NCBI RefSeq assembly: GCF_014653175.1
Contig: NZ_BNAG01000004.1
Coordinates: 248,001 to 312,000, forward strand
DNA from: Roseivirga thermotolerans
GTDB lineage: Bacteria > Bacteroidota > Bacteroidia > Cytophagales > Cyclobacteriaceae
Reading direction: 5' to 3'
DNA length: 64,000 nucleotides
Both the position numbers and the translations under genes were made by a program. The notes beneath the pieces were generated by a model. The model had not been told where the DNA came from, made no database searches, and saw only the letters and a program-made list of their open reading frames with translations. Within the stretch, counting starts at the first letter, position 1, and each line of letters starts with the position of its first letter. This document shows, piece after piece, positions 24,468 through 33,747 of this stretch.

Positions 24468-26009
24468 CTAGTCGTTGCCTCCTTTTCGGGTAGGTTTTCT
24501 TGGCGATGGCCATTCTCTTGGTTGCCCGGTTCTAGGGTTAGTGCCTAATTCGGCCTTATCTCTCGGGAAGAACTCAGGGTCTTCACAAGCCATGTAAACC
24601 AAAATAGCCGTGAGAATAACATTATTTCTTACGTCATCAAATACCACCTTGTCATAAGTGTCACGGTTAGTATGCCAGGTGTAGGTGCCATAATCCCAGC
24701 TCAGTGAACTAAGGCTAAAGCCTGGTGCTCCGGCTGCCACAAACGAGGCATAATCTGAGCCTCCACCACCCGGAGCTCCCGGGAAGTTGGTGTTAATTTC
24801 GTTGCTAATAGAGCGTGGTACAGGTTCTAACCAGCGGTTAATAAACTCATAGGCATGCAAAAAGCCTTGTCCGCTAATGTTTACTACCCGGCCGGTACCG
24901 TTGTCTTGGTTAAAGAGTGCTTGTAGACCCTTTACTACTTCAGGATGATCTTCTACAAATGAGCTTGAACCGTTTAGTCCTTGTTCTTCACTACCCCAAT
25001 GCCCTACCAAAATGGTGCGCTTAGGGTTAGGGTATACTTTTTTGAGAATTCGCATGGCTTCCATCATTATGATTGTGCCGGTACCATTGTCGGTGGCTCC
25101 GGTACCTCCATCCCACGAATCGAAGTGGGCAGAAAGCATAACATATTGATCGGGGTTTACCGCGCTTTTTATCTCTGCCATAGTATTGTAAGTAGGTACT
25201 GTACCATGGTCTTTATTGGTTACCTCCACTCTAATTTTTGGTACATCACCATACTCAACCATTCTAAAAAGTGTTCCGTAGTCTTCCAAGCCAATGTCTA
25301 TGGTAGGAATGCTTTTGGTACGCGCACCAAAGATTTTGTTTACTCCAAATCCTCTGGACCAGTTGGATATAAGAATTCCTGCGGCTCCGGCCTCTTCCAA
25401 TACGCCCGGTAACTCCCGGCTGTTGTACCCTGTGTTTCTGATTCGCTCACCCCAGGCGCGCATGGCGTCTCTGCGATCGGCTTCCATCTTTTCAATAGAC
25501 TCTTTGGTGCCCCATTTTTCCCAGTTATAGTCAGGTCGGCCAGAAAGCTGGGCCATGTCTATCATTACAAACTTGCCTTTTACGGTCTTAAGCCAGTTTT
25601 TAAATTCGCTTTCATTTTGAACGTTTGGTATAACTGTTACTTCAGCGTCCACAATTCCATTGGTAGGAGGGCTCCAGGCCAGTTGCATGGCTTCGAGGGT
25701 TTTTACACGCGGCTCAATAAGGTCTACGTGGGTAATGCCGCGTTCCCAGCCTCTCCACTCGCCCCATTGCTCGTTTCTGGCACTAATTCCCCAGCCGTTG
25801 TAGCGATTAACAGCCCACTCATGAGCGTTTTGCATTTGGGGAGTTCCCACCAGGCGCGGGCCATTTTTATCGAGCAGTTCATAAGCCAATTGCTCGAGCA
25901 TAGAATTATCGTTGGCTTCTTTGATAATCTGGTCTACCACATTGCCTTGCGCCCAGGCCTGTGTAAAGACCAGGGAGAAAGCTGTGATAGCAAAAAGTAG
26001 TTTTCTCAT
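24468..26009 (-). CDS. Exported M28-family zinc peptidase
   Basis: A 513-residue protein from ATG 26009 (signal peptide MRKLLFAITAFSLVF..AWA); a start 150 bp further upstream would place 50 unrelated residues ahead of the signal. A protease-associated-type insert covers about 110-260. The M28 metal site is visible in order: SAHFDSWDGGTGATDNGTG (His and bridging Asp), GSEEQG (catalytic Glu and metal Glu), DNGTG and a late WHTNRDTYD (His). M28 enzymes are aminopeptidases or carboxypeptidases with two zinc ions. The NTF2-like and VOC genes lie upstream in the same orientation, 67 bp away. Confidence 0.94.
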   Translation of the reverse strand: MRKLLFAITAFSLVFTQAWAQGNVVDQIIKEANDNSMLEQLAYELLDKNGPRLVGTPQMQNAHEWAVNRYNGWGISARNEQWGEWRGWERGITHVDLIEPRVKTLEAMQLAWSPPTNGIVDAEVTVIPNVQNESEFKNWLKTVKGKFVMIDMAQLSGRPDYNWEKWGTKESIEKMEADRRDAMRAWGERIRNTGYNSRELPGVLEEAGAAGILISNWSRGFGVNKIFGARTKSIPTIDIGLEDYGTLFRMVEYGDVPKIRVEVTNKDHGTVPTYNTMAEIKSAVNPDQYVMLSAHFDSWDGGTGATDNGTGTIIMMEAMRILKKVYPNPKRTILVGHWGSEEQGLNGSSSFVEDHPEVVKGLQALFNQDNGTGRVVNISGQGFLHAYEFINRWLEPVPRSISNEINTNFPGAPGGGGSDYASFVAAGAPGFSLSSLSWDYGTYTWHTNRDTYDKVVFDDVRNNVILTAILVYMACEDPEFFPRDKAELGTNPRTGQPREWPSPRKPTRKGGND

Positions 26010-26076
26010 AATTGGATAGTTTTTGTGCGTTGAAATTAAAGAAGTTGGACACCAAACGTGAACCGATAGTGGAAAA

Positions 26077-26532
26077 TTAGGAATGCCTCTGCTCGTATTT
26101 CTCCAACATGCGATGGGTTTGTTGTCGTAGTTTTTTCTTGAAATATTCTGACCAGCCAAGTATAGCTCCTTTAAAACCCATGGCTTGTTTAGCCCAGCGG
26201 TGTAAGTCGAAAAAATCTGTATGCCTTACGATGAGCCCCTCTTTGAATTCAAACTGAGCAATAATTTTATTGTGAACCTTTCGGCCTGTAGGGCTAAATG
26301 TGTAGAAGGCTTCCCAGTAGGCTGAGTCTTCCGTTACTTTGGTATACTTTATGGCAAAGTCCCTGCCTTTCTGACTATCGCAAAGCATGCGCCACATATT
26401 GGCAGCTCGCACGCCTTCAAGCCTGCCAAAAGCGGGGTCTTCAAAGACAACCTCTTTGTGGTAGCATTTGACCATTCCTTCAGCATCGAGCTGTTGAAAC
26501 GACTGGTAGAATTGCTGAATGACTTCTTTCAA
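26077..26532 (-). CDS. NTF2-like (SnoaL-type) protein
   Basis: A 151-residue cytosolic protein with the NTF2-like fold pattern: VIQQFYQSFQQLDAEGMVKCYHKEVVFEDPAFG, then GVRAANMWRML and strands KIIAQFEFKEGLIVRHTDFFDL. Such proteins are small isomerases, hydrolases or ligand-binding proteins. The conserved VVFEDPAF entry is typical of the SnoaL-like group. It is 11 bp downstream of the VOC gene, so the two form a transcription unit. No substrate can be proposed. Confidence 0.85.
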   Translation of the reverse strand: MKEVIQQFYQSFQQLDAEGMVKCYHKEVVFEDPAFGRLEGVRAANMWRMLCDSQKGRDFAIKYTKVTEDSAYWEAFYTFSPTGRKVHNKIIAQFEFKEGLIVRHTDFFDLHRWAKQAMGFKGAILGWSEYFKKKLRQQTHRMLEKYEQRHS

Positions 26533-26543
26533 GGCTTATGTTT

Positions 26544-26912
26544 TTAAAGGTCTTGTACAATAAACAATGCATTTTTATTCAGGTCGAAGAAACCGAACTC
26601 GTGGGTGCCCCAGGGTGTGTTTTTTCGGAGACTGTCTTCATTAATAGTGTTGCGCTCCAGAAACTCTTCGTACCAGGGTTGAATGTCTTTTACAAATATC
26701 TTGACGACCGAACCGCCCAGTAGTGGGTCTTCAGGGGTATCGGCATGCCATTGCAAATGAATACAGAGCTGGTCGCGCACCATACCAGTATACATGTGGT
26801 CTCCAAAGGCATAGGTGAAACCGGTATACTGTTCGTACCAACTAAGATCCCGACCAATATCGGTGGTGGGAAGTACAGGTTCAATTCCTTTAATGTTTGG
26901 GTTGTGGGCCAT
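26544..26912 (-). CDS. VOC-superfamily protein (glyoxalase/bleomycin-resistance-like)
   Basis: A 122-residue protein with two beta-alpha-beta-beta-beta modules: EPVLPTTDIGRDLSWYEQYTGF at the N-terminus and an SVVKIFVKDIQPWYEEFLER second module ending TPWGTHEFGFFDLNKNALFIV. The layout matches the bleomycin-resistance-protein-like branch, whose members bind hydrophobic ligands and sometimes lack metal. Candidate metal ligands (His in LCIHLQW, Glu in HEFGF) are present. It is the first gene of the pair with the NTF2-like protein. Resistance activity is not implied by family membership. Confidence 0.86.
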   Translation of the reverse strand: MAHNPNIKGIEPVLPTTDIGRDLSWYEQYTGFTYAFGDHMYTGMVRDQLCIHLQWHADTPEDPLLGGSVVKIFVKDIQPWYEEFLERNTINEDSLRKNTPWGTHEFGFFDLNKNALFIVQDL

Positions 26913-27108
26913 AGTATGCTAAGCTTGGGTTGAACAAGTTAACTTATTTATTAGGATTACTTAGTCGGTTCACACAGAAGTAGGCAGACAACTTGAGCGA
27001 TAAACTGTGTTTTCGCTATGCCTTATAGGCGCGATTGATAAAGACAAAAATGGTAGCAAAATGAGGAAACATACGCCAATCGACTTAAGCCAGTAAGCCT
27101 GTTATGAA

Positions 27109-27169
27109 TAAAAAAGAGGCTGTATTCAAAGCCTTACCGCGCAGGTAAAAACTCTGAAACAGCCTCTTT
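27109..27169 (-). terminator. Long-loop terminator of the amidohydrolase operon
   Basis: AAAGAGGCTGT (27113-27123) and ACAGCCTCTTT (27159-27169) form an 11 bp perfect stem with a 35-base loop. On the minus strand it is followed by TTTATT, 20 bp after the last amidohydrolase stop. Confidence 0.82.
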
Positions 27170-27188
27170 AGCTGTAAGTAAGGGTTGG

Positions 27189-28535
27189 TTATTTCTTTTT
27201 AATATCGATAACCGGCTTGGTTTTGTCTACACCCGGAGTTCTGTTCAGGAACTCATCGTAAAGCCTGATTTGACGAGAAGTCATTGGTACTTTGAAGCCA
27301 TCAATGAACAAGTCTGTGATCTTAGTTGCTGTTTCGAACGGATCGCCAGTAGCTACAAAGATGTTGGCTTTCTTGCCTACTTCAATAGATCCTACCTGGT
27401 CGCTAATGCCTAGGATTTCGGCTGCATTGATAGTAATGGCTTTCAATGCTTCTTCGCGTCCCATTCCGTATGCAGCAGCAAAACCGGCATGGTAGGGGAG
27501 ATTTCTAACGTTCTCAGACTCCATGGTTCTAAGCGCTACTTTAACTCCTGCCTTAGACATAATTCCGGGATTGGCGTAAGCGGCATCGTAGTTGTCAGAT
27601 TCTCTTGTAGGTATAGCCTGTACAGGGCCGGTGATTACCGGAAGACCGGCCTTGGCAATTTCATCGGCTACTCTCCAGCCTTCTGAAACGCCTGTTAGAA
27701 TCACTTTTTTGTAGCCTCTTTTCTTAACCCACTCAATGGCATTGAGTATATCTTCGGCCGCATTTACCTCAATGAATAAAGGCATTTCACCTTTTACCAC
27801 AGGAACCAAAGCTTCTATTTCAGGGTAGTTACGTAAGTCATCGGCATTTTGAAGTTTGGCATAAAGCTCAGCCTTATCCCAGGTATCGTTAACCTGCTTG
27901 AGCGCTCTTTCCTGACGTTTCTTCAGTTCGTCTTCCGAAAGTCTTCTCCAGCGTCTTCCTGCCCCGGTAGAGGGGTAGTTCATTACAATGCCTCTTTGTC
28001 CGGCATACATCTGATCTGGCGTATAGCCAAAAAGATTAATGGCTGCTGCAGTACCCGGCAAAAAGCCACCTTGCGGCATTGTCCATACAGTTGTTACTCC
28101 ACTCACGCGGGTTACCGGAATGGCTACCGAGTTAGGGTTTACAGCCGTAAGCGCCTGCATCTGAGGTGTTAACTCTCCGTACTCACGGTAGTCGTTGGCT
28201 TCGGCAATACTTCCAATTTCGGCAAGGCCCAGAGTGGTTCCACCGTCAATCATGCCCGGGTAAATTTCTTTACCTCCGCAATCAATCACTTCCGCATCGT
28301 TCGGAATCTGTACATTGGCTCCAACGGCTTCAATAATTCCATTGTTAATTACCACTGTACCATTTTCAATAATACCGTTGGTTACGGTATAAATTTTGGC
28401 ATTGGTCAATGCAAATTTGCCATTTCGGGCTTTCATTACCTGATCATCTTCCTGACCAAATGACAGAAGTGGGATGATGGCGAGCATTAACAATGCAGAA
28501 AACAGCTTTCTAAGTTTTTTCATGTCTTCTATCAT
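27189..28535 (-). CDS. Amidohydrolase-fold exported protein lacking the HxH metal motif
   Basis: A 448-residue protein with a signal peptide (starting MKKLRK at 28523 if the upstream ATG is not used). The composite domain (FALTNAKIYTVTNGIIENGTVVINNGIIEAVGA) and the C-terminal GSIEVGKKANIFVATGDP fit the imidazolonepropionase-like amidohydrolases. Where the HxH of beta-strand 1 belongs, the sequence reads GMIDGGTTLG (94-103) with no histidine. Later His and Asp positions (FIEVNAAED, VILTGVSEG, VALRTMESEN) also lack the usual ligands. It is the last gene of the trio, overlapping its neighbour's stop by 4 bp. Probably a non-catalytic partner or a diverged enzyme. Confidence 0.9.
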   Translation of the reverse strand: MIEDMKKLRKLFSALLMLAIIPLLSFGQEDDQVMKARNGKFALTNAKIYTVTNGIIENGTVVINNGIIEAVGANVQIPNDAEVIDCGGKEIYPGMIDGGTTLGLAEIGSIAEANDYREYGELTPQMQALTAVNPNSVAIPVTRVSGVTTVWTMPQGGFLPGTAAAINLFGYTPDQMYAGQRGIVMNYPSTGAGRRWRRLSEDELKKRQERALKQVNDTWDKAELYAKLQNADDLRNYPEIEALVPVVKGEMPLFIEVNAAEDILNAIEWVKKRGYKKVILTGVSEGWRVADEIAKAGLPVITGPVQAIPTRESDNYDAAYANPGIMSKAGVKVALRTMESENVRNLPYHAGFAAAYGMGREEALKAITINAAEILGISDQVGSIEVGKKANIFVATGDPFETATKITDLFIDGFKVPMTSRQIRLYDEFLNRTPGVDKTKPVIDIKKK

Positions 28536-29914
28536 TTTTGGTTAGAAAATAAATCTTCAAAGTTGATAAAGTTGGCTCCTTCCATGCATCTGTGCTGATC
28601 TTCTCTATCGAAAATGGTGATTTTCTCAATAGAAGATTCCGGGTCTACATAAATGCGTTGGTCAGCTTTGTCGTTGGCTTTATCAAAATACTTTACACCG
28701 TCTACAAAAGTCATTTGCGGAATGGCGTATACTGAAAGCGGATGGCCTTCAAATATGGCAATGTCTGCATCTTTGCCTACTTCTATTGAGCCTACACGGT
28801 TGTCAATACCCAATTGCTTGGCAGGGTTGAGGGTAATGAGTGCAAGGGCTTCATCGTCCGATAGGTCACCGTACTTCTGAGTCTTGGCGGCTTCGTGAAA
28901 CAGGTGACGGATAAGTTCTCCTGAATCGGAGTTAATGGAAGTAAGTACTCCATTTTCGGTAAGAATGGCTGCGTTGTAAGCAGTTGAGTAATATACTTCA
29001 AGCTTGTATGCCCACCAGTCGGCAAATACGGAAGCACTGGCACCAAAGGCAGCAAGTTCTGGAGCTACTTTGTAAGCTTCGTTGGCATGCTGGAAGGTGA
29101 TTTTCGGAATGCCAAAGTCAGAGAATACTTTCAGTAGCATGTAAATCTCATCGGCTCTGTAAGAGTGGCAGTGTACCAGTACGTCTCCATTCAGAATGTC
29201 TACCAAAGTTTGTAGCCTGAGGTCGTATTCAGGAGCTACTTTTCTTGGATTCTTATCGGCTCTGTAGGCTTCCCATTTCTTCTTGTACTCTACAGCCTGC
29301 TGAAAAGAGGTACGCAGCATGTTCTCAACACCCATTCTACTCTGTGGTTGAATACCACGTGCTCTACCACCTCTTGTTGGGTTTTCTCCAAGTGCAAACT
29401 TGATGGTTCTCGGAGCTCCTTCAAAACGTAACTGATCGGGGTCGGTAAGTCCCCAACGGAGCTTCATGGTTTCATTTTGACCACCGATTACGTTGGCTGA
29501 TCCGTGCATCAGGTGAATGCTTGTCACACCTCCGGCCAGGGCTCTGTATATGGATACATCGTAAGGGTCTACCACATCTTCCATGCTTACTTCAGAAGTT
29601 ACCTGGCTTGTGCCTTCGTTGATGGCCGAACCGGCAATGTGAGAGTGGGCATCAATAATACCCGGCATAAGGTATTTGCCTGTAATATCAATGGTTTCCA
29701 CTCCATTTGGAGCTCTTAGTCCTTTGCCTATTCTGGCAATTTTTCCATCTCTTACCAACACATCGGTGTTTTCGAGAGTACCGTTGGTTACGGTGAGTAC
29801 TGTACCACCTTTGAACAATACGTCACCTTTTGGTACCTGCTGCCCCCAGGCGGTGAAGCCTACTAGTAGGAGGAGGGATACCAGTATATTTTTAGTTTTC
29901 ATAGTTCTGTTCAT
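28532..29914 (-). CDS. Amidohydrolase, exported, with intact metal site
   Basis: A 460-residue protein with a signal peptide (ending AWGQ). Metal residues are all visible: His90 and His92 (GIIDAHSHI), His248/His250 (DVLVHCHSY), His276 (ITFQHANE) and Asp330 (SINSDSGE). The FALGENPT segment near 173-180 is typical of this subfamily, where the carboxylated-lysine or glutamate region lies. It most likely hydrolyses an amide, peptide or cyclic imide outside the cytoplasm. It is the middle of three overlapping genes: ATGA joins it to the preceding and following paralogues. Confidence 0.93.
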   Translation of the reverse strand: MNRTMKTKNILVSLLLLVGFTAWGQQVPKGDVLFKGGTVLTVTNGTLENTDVLVRDGKIARIGKGLRAPNGVETIDITGKYLMPGIIDAHSHIAGSAINEGTSQVTSEVSMEDVVDPYDVSIYRALAGGVTSIHLMHGSANVIGGQNETMKLRWGLTDPDQLRFEGAPRTIKFALGENPTRGGRARGIQPQSRMGVENMLRTSFQQAVEYKKKWEAYRADKNPRKVAPEYDLRLQTLVDILNGDVLVHCHSYRADEIYMLLKVFSDFGIPKITFQHANEAYKVAPELAAFGASASVFADWWAYKLEVYYSTAYNAAILTENGVLTSINSDSGELIRHLFHEAAKTQKYGDLSDDEALALITLNPAKQLGIDNRVGSIEVGKDADIAIFEGHPLSVYAIPQMTFVDGVKYFDKANDKADQRIYVDPESSIEKITIFDREDQHRCMEGANFINFEDLFSNQK

Positions 29915-31617
29915 TATTGCTCGTCTTTGGTCGCTGTAAGGTTCATGCTAAAATCCTGTCCACCAAATGAGACAGTTGCAGTTGCATCGTAGGTTTTTCC
30001 GTTGATAGTGCCAACTACCACAATTTCTACAGACTGACCGCCAGCATCGATGGTGAAATCGAAAGCCAACTCATTGTTTCTGTAGCTAATGTTGTTCATG
30101 GTGTTGTCAGGGCTTCCGTCATCGCTGGTCAGGTAGCCGGAGTAGGCTCCATTTTCACGGCTGATCACCATTTTACCACCCTGGTCGCCCTGAGGGGTTT
30201 CTAATGTGTAAGACCACGATCCGGCCAGAGGATCGTTGCTTGTAGCAGCATTGTTGTTGGTGTTACGGCCATTACCTTTAGACTCTTTGGTTTCATACTC
30301 GAACTTGTCGCCATCAACAAACATCAGTTTTACCTGAGCATCTTTGCTAAAGATAGGAGCAGTACTTACCAATAGGTTGGCTAGTTTGCCTTGCTCTACT
30401 GTACCGGCAATGTTAGAAATACCAAATATTGAAGCTGGATTGGTGGTGAGTGCGGCCAGAGCAGCATCTTCCGAAAGGCCATTTTCAATATAGGTCCTTA
30501 CATTTTTGAGTACAGCGTTGGCTCTTACGTTGCCTACTGAGAAGCCAAAGGGAATTCCGGCTTCTGAAAGTTTAGCAGCCTGAGAAACATGAATCTTGTA
30601 GAATTCCATTCTGCGGGCTTCAAGGGCTTTCATTTCGGCCGACTTATCGTCTTCTTTGGCATCTTTAGGCTCATCGGGAACATCGAGCGAAAGGAACAAT
30701 GGTGTATTGCTGCTTTTAATTTCGTTGGTCAACTCCCAGGCTTGCTCAACACCGGCCACCATAAGAGGAAAACCAAGGTCTTTTTGTAGTCGCATGGCTC
30801 TACGTGCATCCAGCACACCATCTACATTGAACATAACGGGCTTTTGCTTAGCAATTACCGGGAAGAACGCCTGGCTAACTCGGTCGTTTTCCGGTCTCGG
30901 AAGCCCTGCCGGATTCTCGGCATATAGCTCAAAGTGCTTTTTATCTTGTTCGGCATTTCGGTAGAGGTTTCTCCATTTGGCCATCATACCCAAAATATTG
31001 CCAGGGTAGGCACCGGGTGCTCCAATCCACTGAGCAAATAAAGCCACATCTTTCTTTAGAATAATTTCGTCCGGATGCTCAGCATCGTTCAATAGAATAA
31101 GAGCTGTGCTTCCCGGTAGCATTCGTCCATAAGGCACTGCGTGCGAAATGGCAAAACCGGCTTCTCTCAGGCTTCCAATGCTGGAGTTGGTCACATCCAG
31201 TTGGGCAATAACACTGTTTTCTGGGGTTATTCCCGCATATTCATTGGGCGGATCGGGAGTGAATAGGTTTTGAGGTCTTTCCGGGTTTTCAGGTCTTTTG
31301 GCACCGGTATTCGACATACCGTCTATAAAAGCCGCATAAACGTATAGTTTGGAGGCATCTATAACCTGAGCCTCTGCCGGAATGGGTACATTCTTACCCA
31401 CACGAACAATAAGACCGTCTTTAATGACCACGGTTGTTTCTTTCAATTCGGTGCCCGGTTTGGTTATTACCGTGGCGTTGGTCAAGGCATAGGTGCGGGT
31501 TACGGCCGACTCTCCGGTGGGGTCGCTTTGTGCCCTGCTACTCAATGCGATCACCGACATGGAAAGCAGCAACACAGCGTGAAGACATAACTTTCGGAGT
31601 GATTTCATATTTAGCAA
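29914..31617 (-). CDS. Amidohydrolase-fold exported protein lacking HxH, with C-terminal beta domain
   Basis: A 567-residue protein; MKSLRK at 31608 is as likely a start as ATG 31617. A signal peptide (to SSRAQ) precedes an amidohydrolase-like body. The HxH position reads AAFIDGMSNTG (95-105) without histidine, and the strands expected to supply other ligands (VMFNVDGVLD, LMVAGVEQAW, FGFSVGNVR) lack them. An extra domain of about 110 residues (DPLAGSWSYTLETPQGDQGG onward) resembles a small beta-sandwich or lipocalin-like module. It is the first gene of the trio, transcribed divergently from the TPR histidine kinase. Likely a pseudo-enzyme. Confidence 0.9.
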   Translation of the reverse strand: MLNMKSLRKLCLHAVLLLSMSVIALSSRAQSDPTGESAVTRTYALTNATVITKPGTELKETTVVIKDGLIVRVGKNVPIPAEAQVIDASKLYVYAAFIDGMSNTGAKRPENPERPQNLFTPDPPNEYAGITPENSVIAQLDVTNSSIGSLREAGFAISHAVPYGRMLPGSTALILLNDAEHPDEIILKKDVALFAQWIGAPGAYPGNILGMMAKWRNLYRNAEQDKKHFELYAENPAGLPRPENDRVSQAFFPVIAKQKPVMFNVDGVLDARRAMRLQKDLGFPLMVAGVEQAWELTNEIKSSNTPLFLSLDVPDEPKDAKEDDKSAEMKALEARRMEFYKIHVSQAAKLSEAGIPFGFSVGNVRANAVLKNVRTYIENGLSEDAALAALTTNPASIFGISNIAGTVEQGKLANLLVSTAPIFSKDAQVKLMFVDGDKFEYETKESKGNGRNTNNNAATSNDPLAGSWSYTLETPQGDQGGKMVISRENGAYSGYLTSDDGSPDNTMNNISYRNNELAFDFTIDAGGQSVEIVVVGTINGKTYDATATVSFGGQDFSMNLTATKDEQ

Positions 31618-31831
31618 TTTAGTTTAGTATTTAATTCAAGCAGATAAGTTAAGTGAATCGCCATTTGATTTCAAAATCAAATATGAGAGTGGTAGCATAA
31701 TCGTTTTGAGGGTCAATGTGTAGCACTGCGCTTGGCTTGCAATTATTCAGCAACACCCAACACTTATCAATCTTAGGCTCTTCATGTGCCCATTTTTCAC
31801 AGGTTTGTTTTACTTTAATAGGATGGTACCA

Positions 31832-33745
31832 ATGCGCGTGTGGTATTTGTGCTTATCGGCAAGCCTTTTTTTAGGCGGTTTTCCTCTGCTGGGTCAGGAA
31901 ACTACCGAAGAGGCCATGATGAAGGAGCTCGATAGTCTCTATCGGGTTATTTTTACCTTTAATTATGCCGATGATACTACCACTATCAACGATTTTGAGA
32001 GTTTTGAGCGTAGACTTTCGGTCATTGAAAGGAGAGCTTATGAACAGGAGTTGAACGCTCCCTATTTTCAGGCACGTAACATTTGGTTTCTACACTTTAA
32101 GTATCAGGAAATGCGCCAGGAAGCCACCCGGTTGCTTGATGAAACCATTGCCACGGCTCGCGAATGGCGCGATGAAGAAAAGGAGGTTAGGTTTGTCTAT
32201 TTTAAGGGTAACCTTTCCTTTCGGTTCGATGATTTCGATTCGGCAGTCTACTACTTTCAGGATGCTCTCTCTATGGCCAGAGCCATGGAGAGCCTTTCTT
32301 TGCAGGCGGCTTCTATAAATGCTCTGGCGGTTTGTTATGCGCAGTTGGGGCGCGATATGGAAGCGACAACTTACTACAAAGAGTCTTATGCCATAGCCCA
32401 ACAAATAGCCGATAAAAAGCAGGTTTTGACAGCTGCCCTAAACCTGAGCAATGTGTACGGCCGTCTGGAACAGGCCGACTCGGCACTTTATTTTGGGCAG
32501 GAGGCTTACCATTTGGCCATTGAACTTGACGAGACCTCACTCTATTGGAGCTGCCTCAATGCCCTGAGTGTGGCTCATCTGTTGAAAGGGAACTTCAGTC
32601 AGACTATTGCTTATGCTAAAGATTTGGAACAGGCCGTATTGCCTATTGGTGAAACCGGCTTTCTTATCACTTCTTATTTGACAAGGAGTAAGGCTTTGTT
32701 TGCCCTTGGAAATGCAGTAGAGGCCCTGTCTTATGCCGAAAAGAGCCGACTTCTGGCTATTGAGTATGGAGCGGTAGACAATGAGCAACGCACCTTAAAA
32801 TGGTTGGTAGAGCTTAGCAGCTATCTCAATGACTTTAAGCAGGCACTGCACCATCAGCAAAGGCTTAGTTTTTTGGAAGATAGTCTAAGCCGAATAGCCG
32901 TGAATGAGCGGCTGGAAAAGCTAGCGATTGCCTATGAAACCGATAAAAAGCAGGCGGCTTTGGAAAACCTGGAGTTGCTTCAGGCCCAAACCGCACAGAA
33001 ACTGAGGTTTCGAAACCTCATGATAGGAGCCATTGTTGTTGCAGGCCTACTGCTGGTGTTATGGTTGGTTTATTTCTTTAAGCGCAGGGTAGAAAAAGAG
33101 AAAATTGCCCAGCAAAAAGCACAAAACGAATTGCTTCGCACTCAACTCAATCCCCACTTTCTTTTCAATGCACTTTCTTCCATTCAGCTTTTCCTTATCA
33201 ATCAGGGGCAAGGTAGCCATGCGCTTGAGTACCTCTCTAAGTTTGCTAAACTGATGAGACGCATTCTGGAAAACAGCCGGAAAGATTTTGTATCCCTGGA
33301 AGAGGAGATAGTTACACTTCGCCATTACCTGGATTTGCAAAAGGTAAGGTTCGAAAGTGCCTTTGACTATACGCTCGATGTAAATGTAGAAGACCATCTC
33401 TCTGAAATAAAAATACCTCCTATGTTTGCCCAGCCATTCATTGAAAACTCACTTGAACACGGTATCTCCAGTATTAAAAATGGGCTTATAGCCATCTCAT
33501 TTCAACAGAAAGGGGATACCATGCTCTTTAAGGTAGAAGATAACGGTGTGGGGCTTAGCCGTTCGGCTGCACTCAGGCAAAACAAGGAACATGTTTCGCT
33601 GGCTACTAAGATTACCCGCGATAGAATTGAATTACTGAAAAGACAGCTAAAAAAGAATATCTCGTTTGTGGTAAAAGACAGGCTTAATGAAACCAATGAA
33701 GTGGTGGGAACAGAGGTGATTTTTGAGATTCCAATACAATTTTAA
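31832..33745 (+). CDS. TPR-sensor LytS/YehU-type histidine kinase
   Basis: Start chosen at ATG 31832 so that a normal signal sequence (MRVWYLCLSASLF..PLLGQ) is N-terminal; upstream ATGs at 31784 and 31823 are possible. The periplasmic part (to about residue 400) consists of TPR-like helical repeats (DFDSAVYYFQDAL, GRDMEATTYYKESY). One membrane helix follows (MIGAIVVAGLLLVLWLVYF), then a His_kinase domain with the phospho-acceptor in LNPHFLFNALS and an HATPase segment (PPMFAQPFIENSLEHG, EDNGVGL). Such kinases pair with LytTR regulators; the partner begins 3 bp after its stop. The ligand of the TPR sensor is unknown. Confidence 0.93.
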   Translation: MRVWYLCLSASLFLGGFPLLGQETTEEAMMKELDSLYRVIFTFNYADDTTTINDFESFERRLSVIERRAYEQELNAPYFQARNIWFLHFKYQEMRQEATRLLDETIATAREWRDEEKEVRFVYFKGNLSFRFDDFDSAVYYFQDALSMARAMESLSLQAASINALAVCYAQLGRDMEATTYYKESYAIAQQIADKKQVLTAALNLSNVYGRLEQADSALYFGQEAYHLAIELDETSLYWSCLNALSVAHLLKGNFSQTIAYAKDLEQAVLPIGETGFLITSYLTRSKALFALGNAVEALSYAEKSRLLAIEYGAVDNEQRTLKWLVELSSYLNDFKQALHHQQRLSFLEDSLSRIAVNERLEKLAIAYETDKKQAALENLELLQAQTAQKLRFRNLMIGAIVVAGLLLVLWLVYFFKRRVEKEKIAQQKAQNELLRTQLNPHFLFNALSSIQLFLINQGQGSHALEYLSKFAKLMRRILENSRKDFVSLEEEIVTLRHYLDLQKVRFESAFDYTLDVNVEDHLSEIKIPPMFAQPFIENSLEHGISSIKNGLIAISFQQKGDTMLFKVEDNGVGLSRSAALRQNKEHVSLATKITRDRIELLKRQLKKNISFVVKDRLNETNEVVGTEVIFEIPIQF

Positions 33746-33747
33746 GC

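Noticed and set aside
26010-26159. 50-residue N-terminal extension of the M28 peptidase
   Set aside because: The signal peptide starts at 26009, so an extension ahead of it makes no biological sense.
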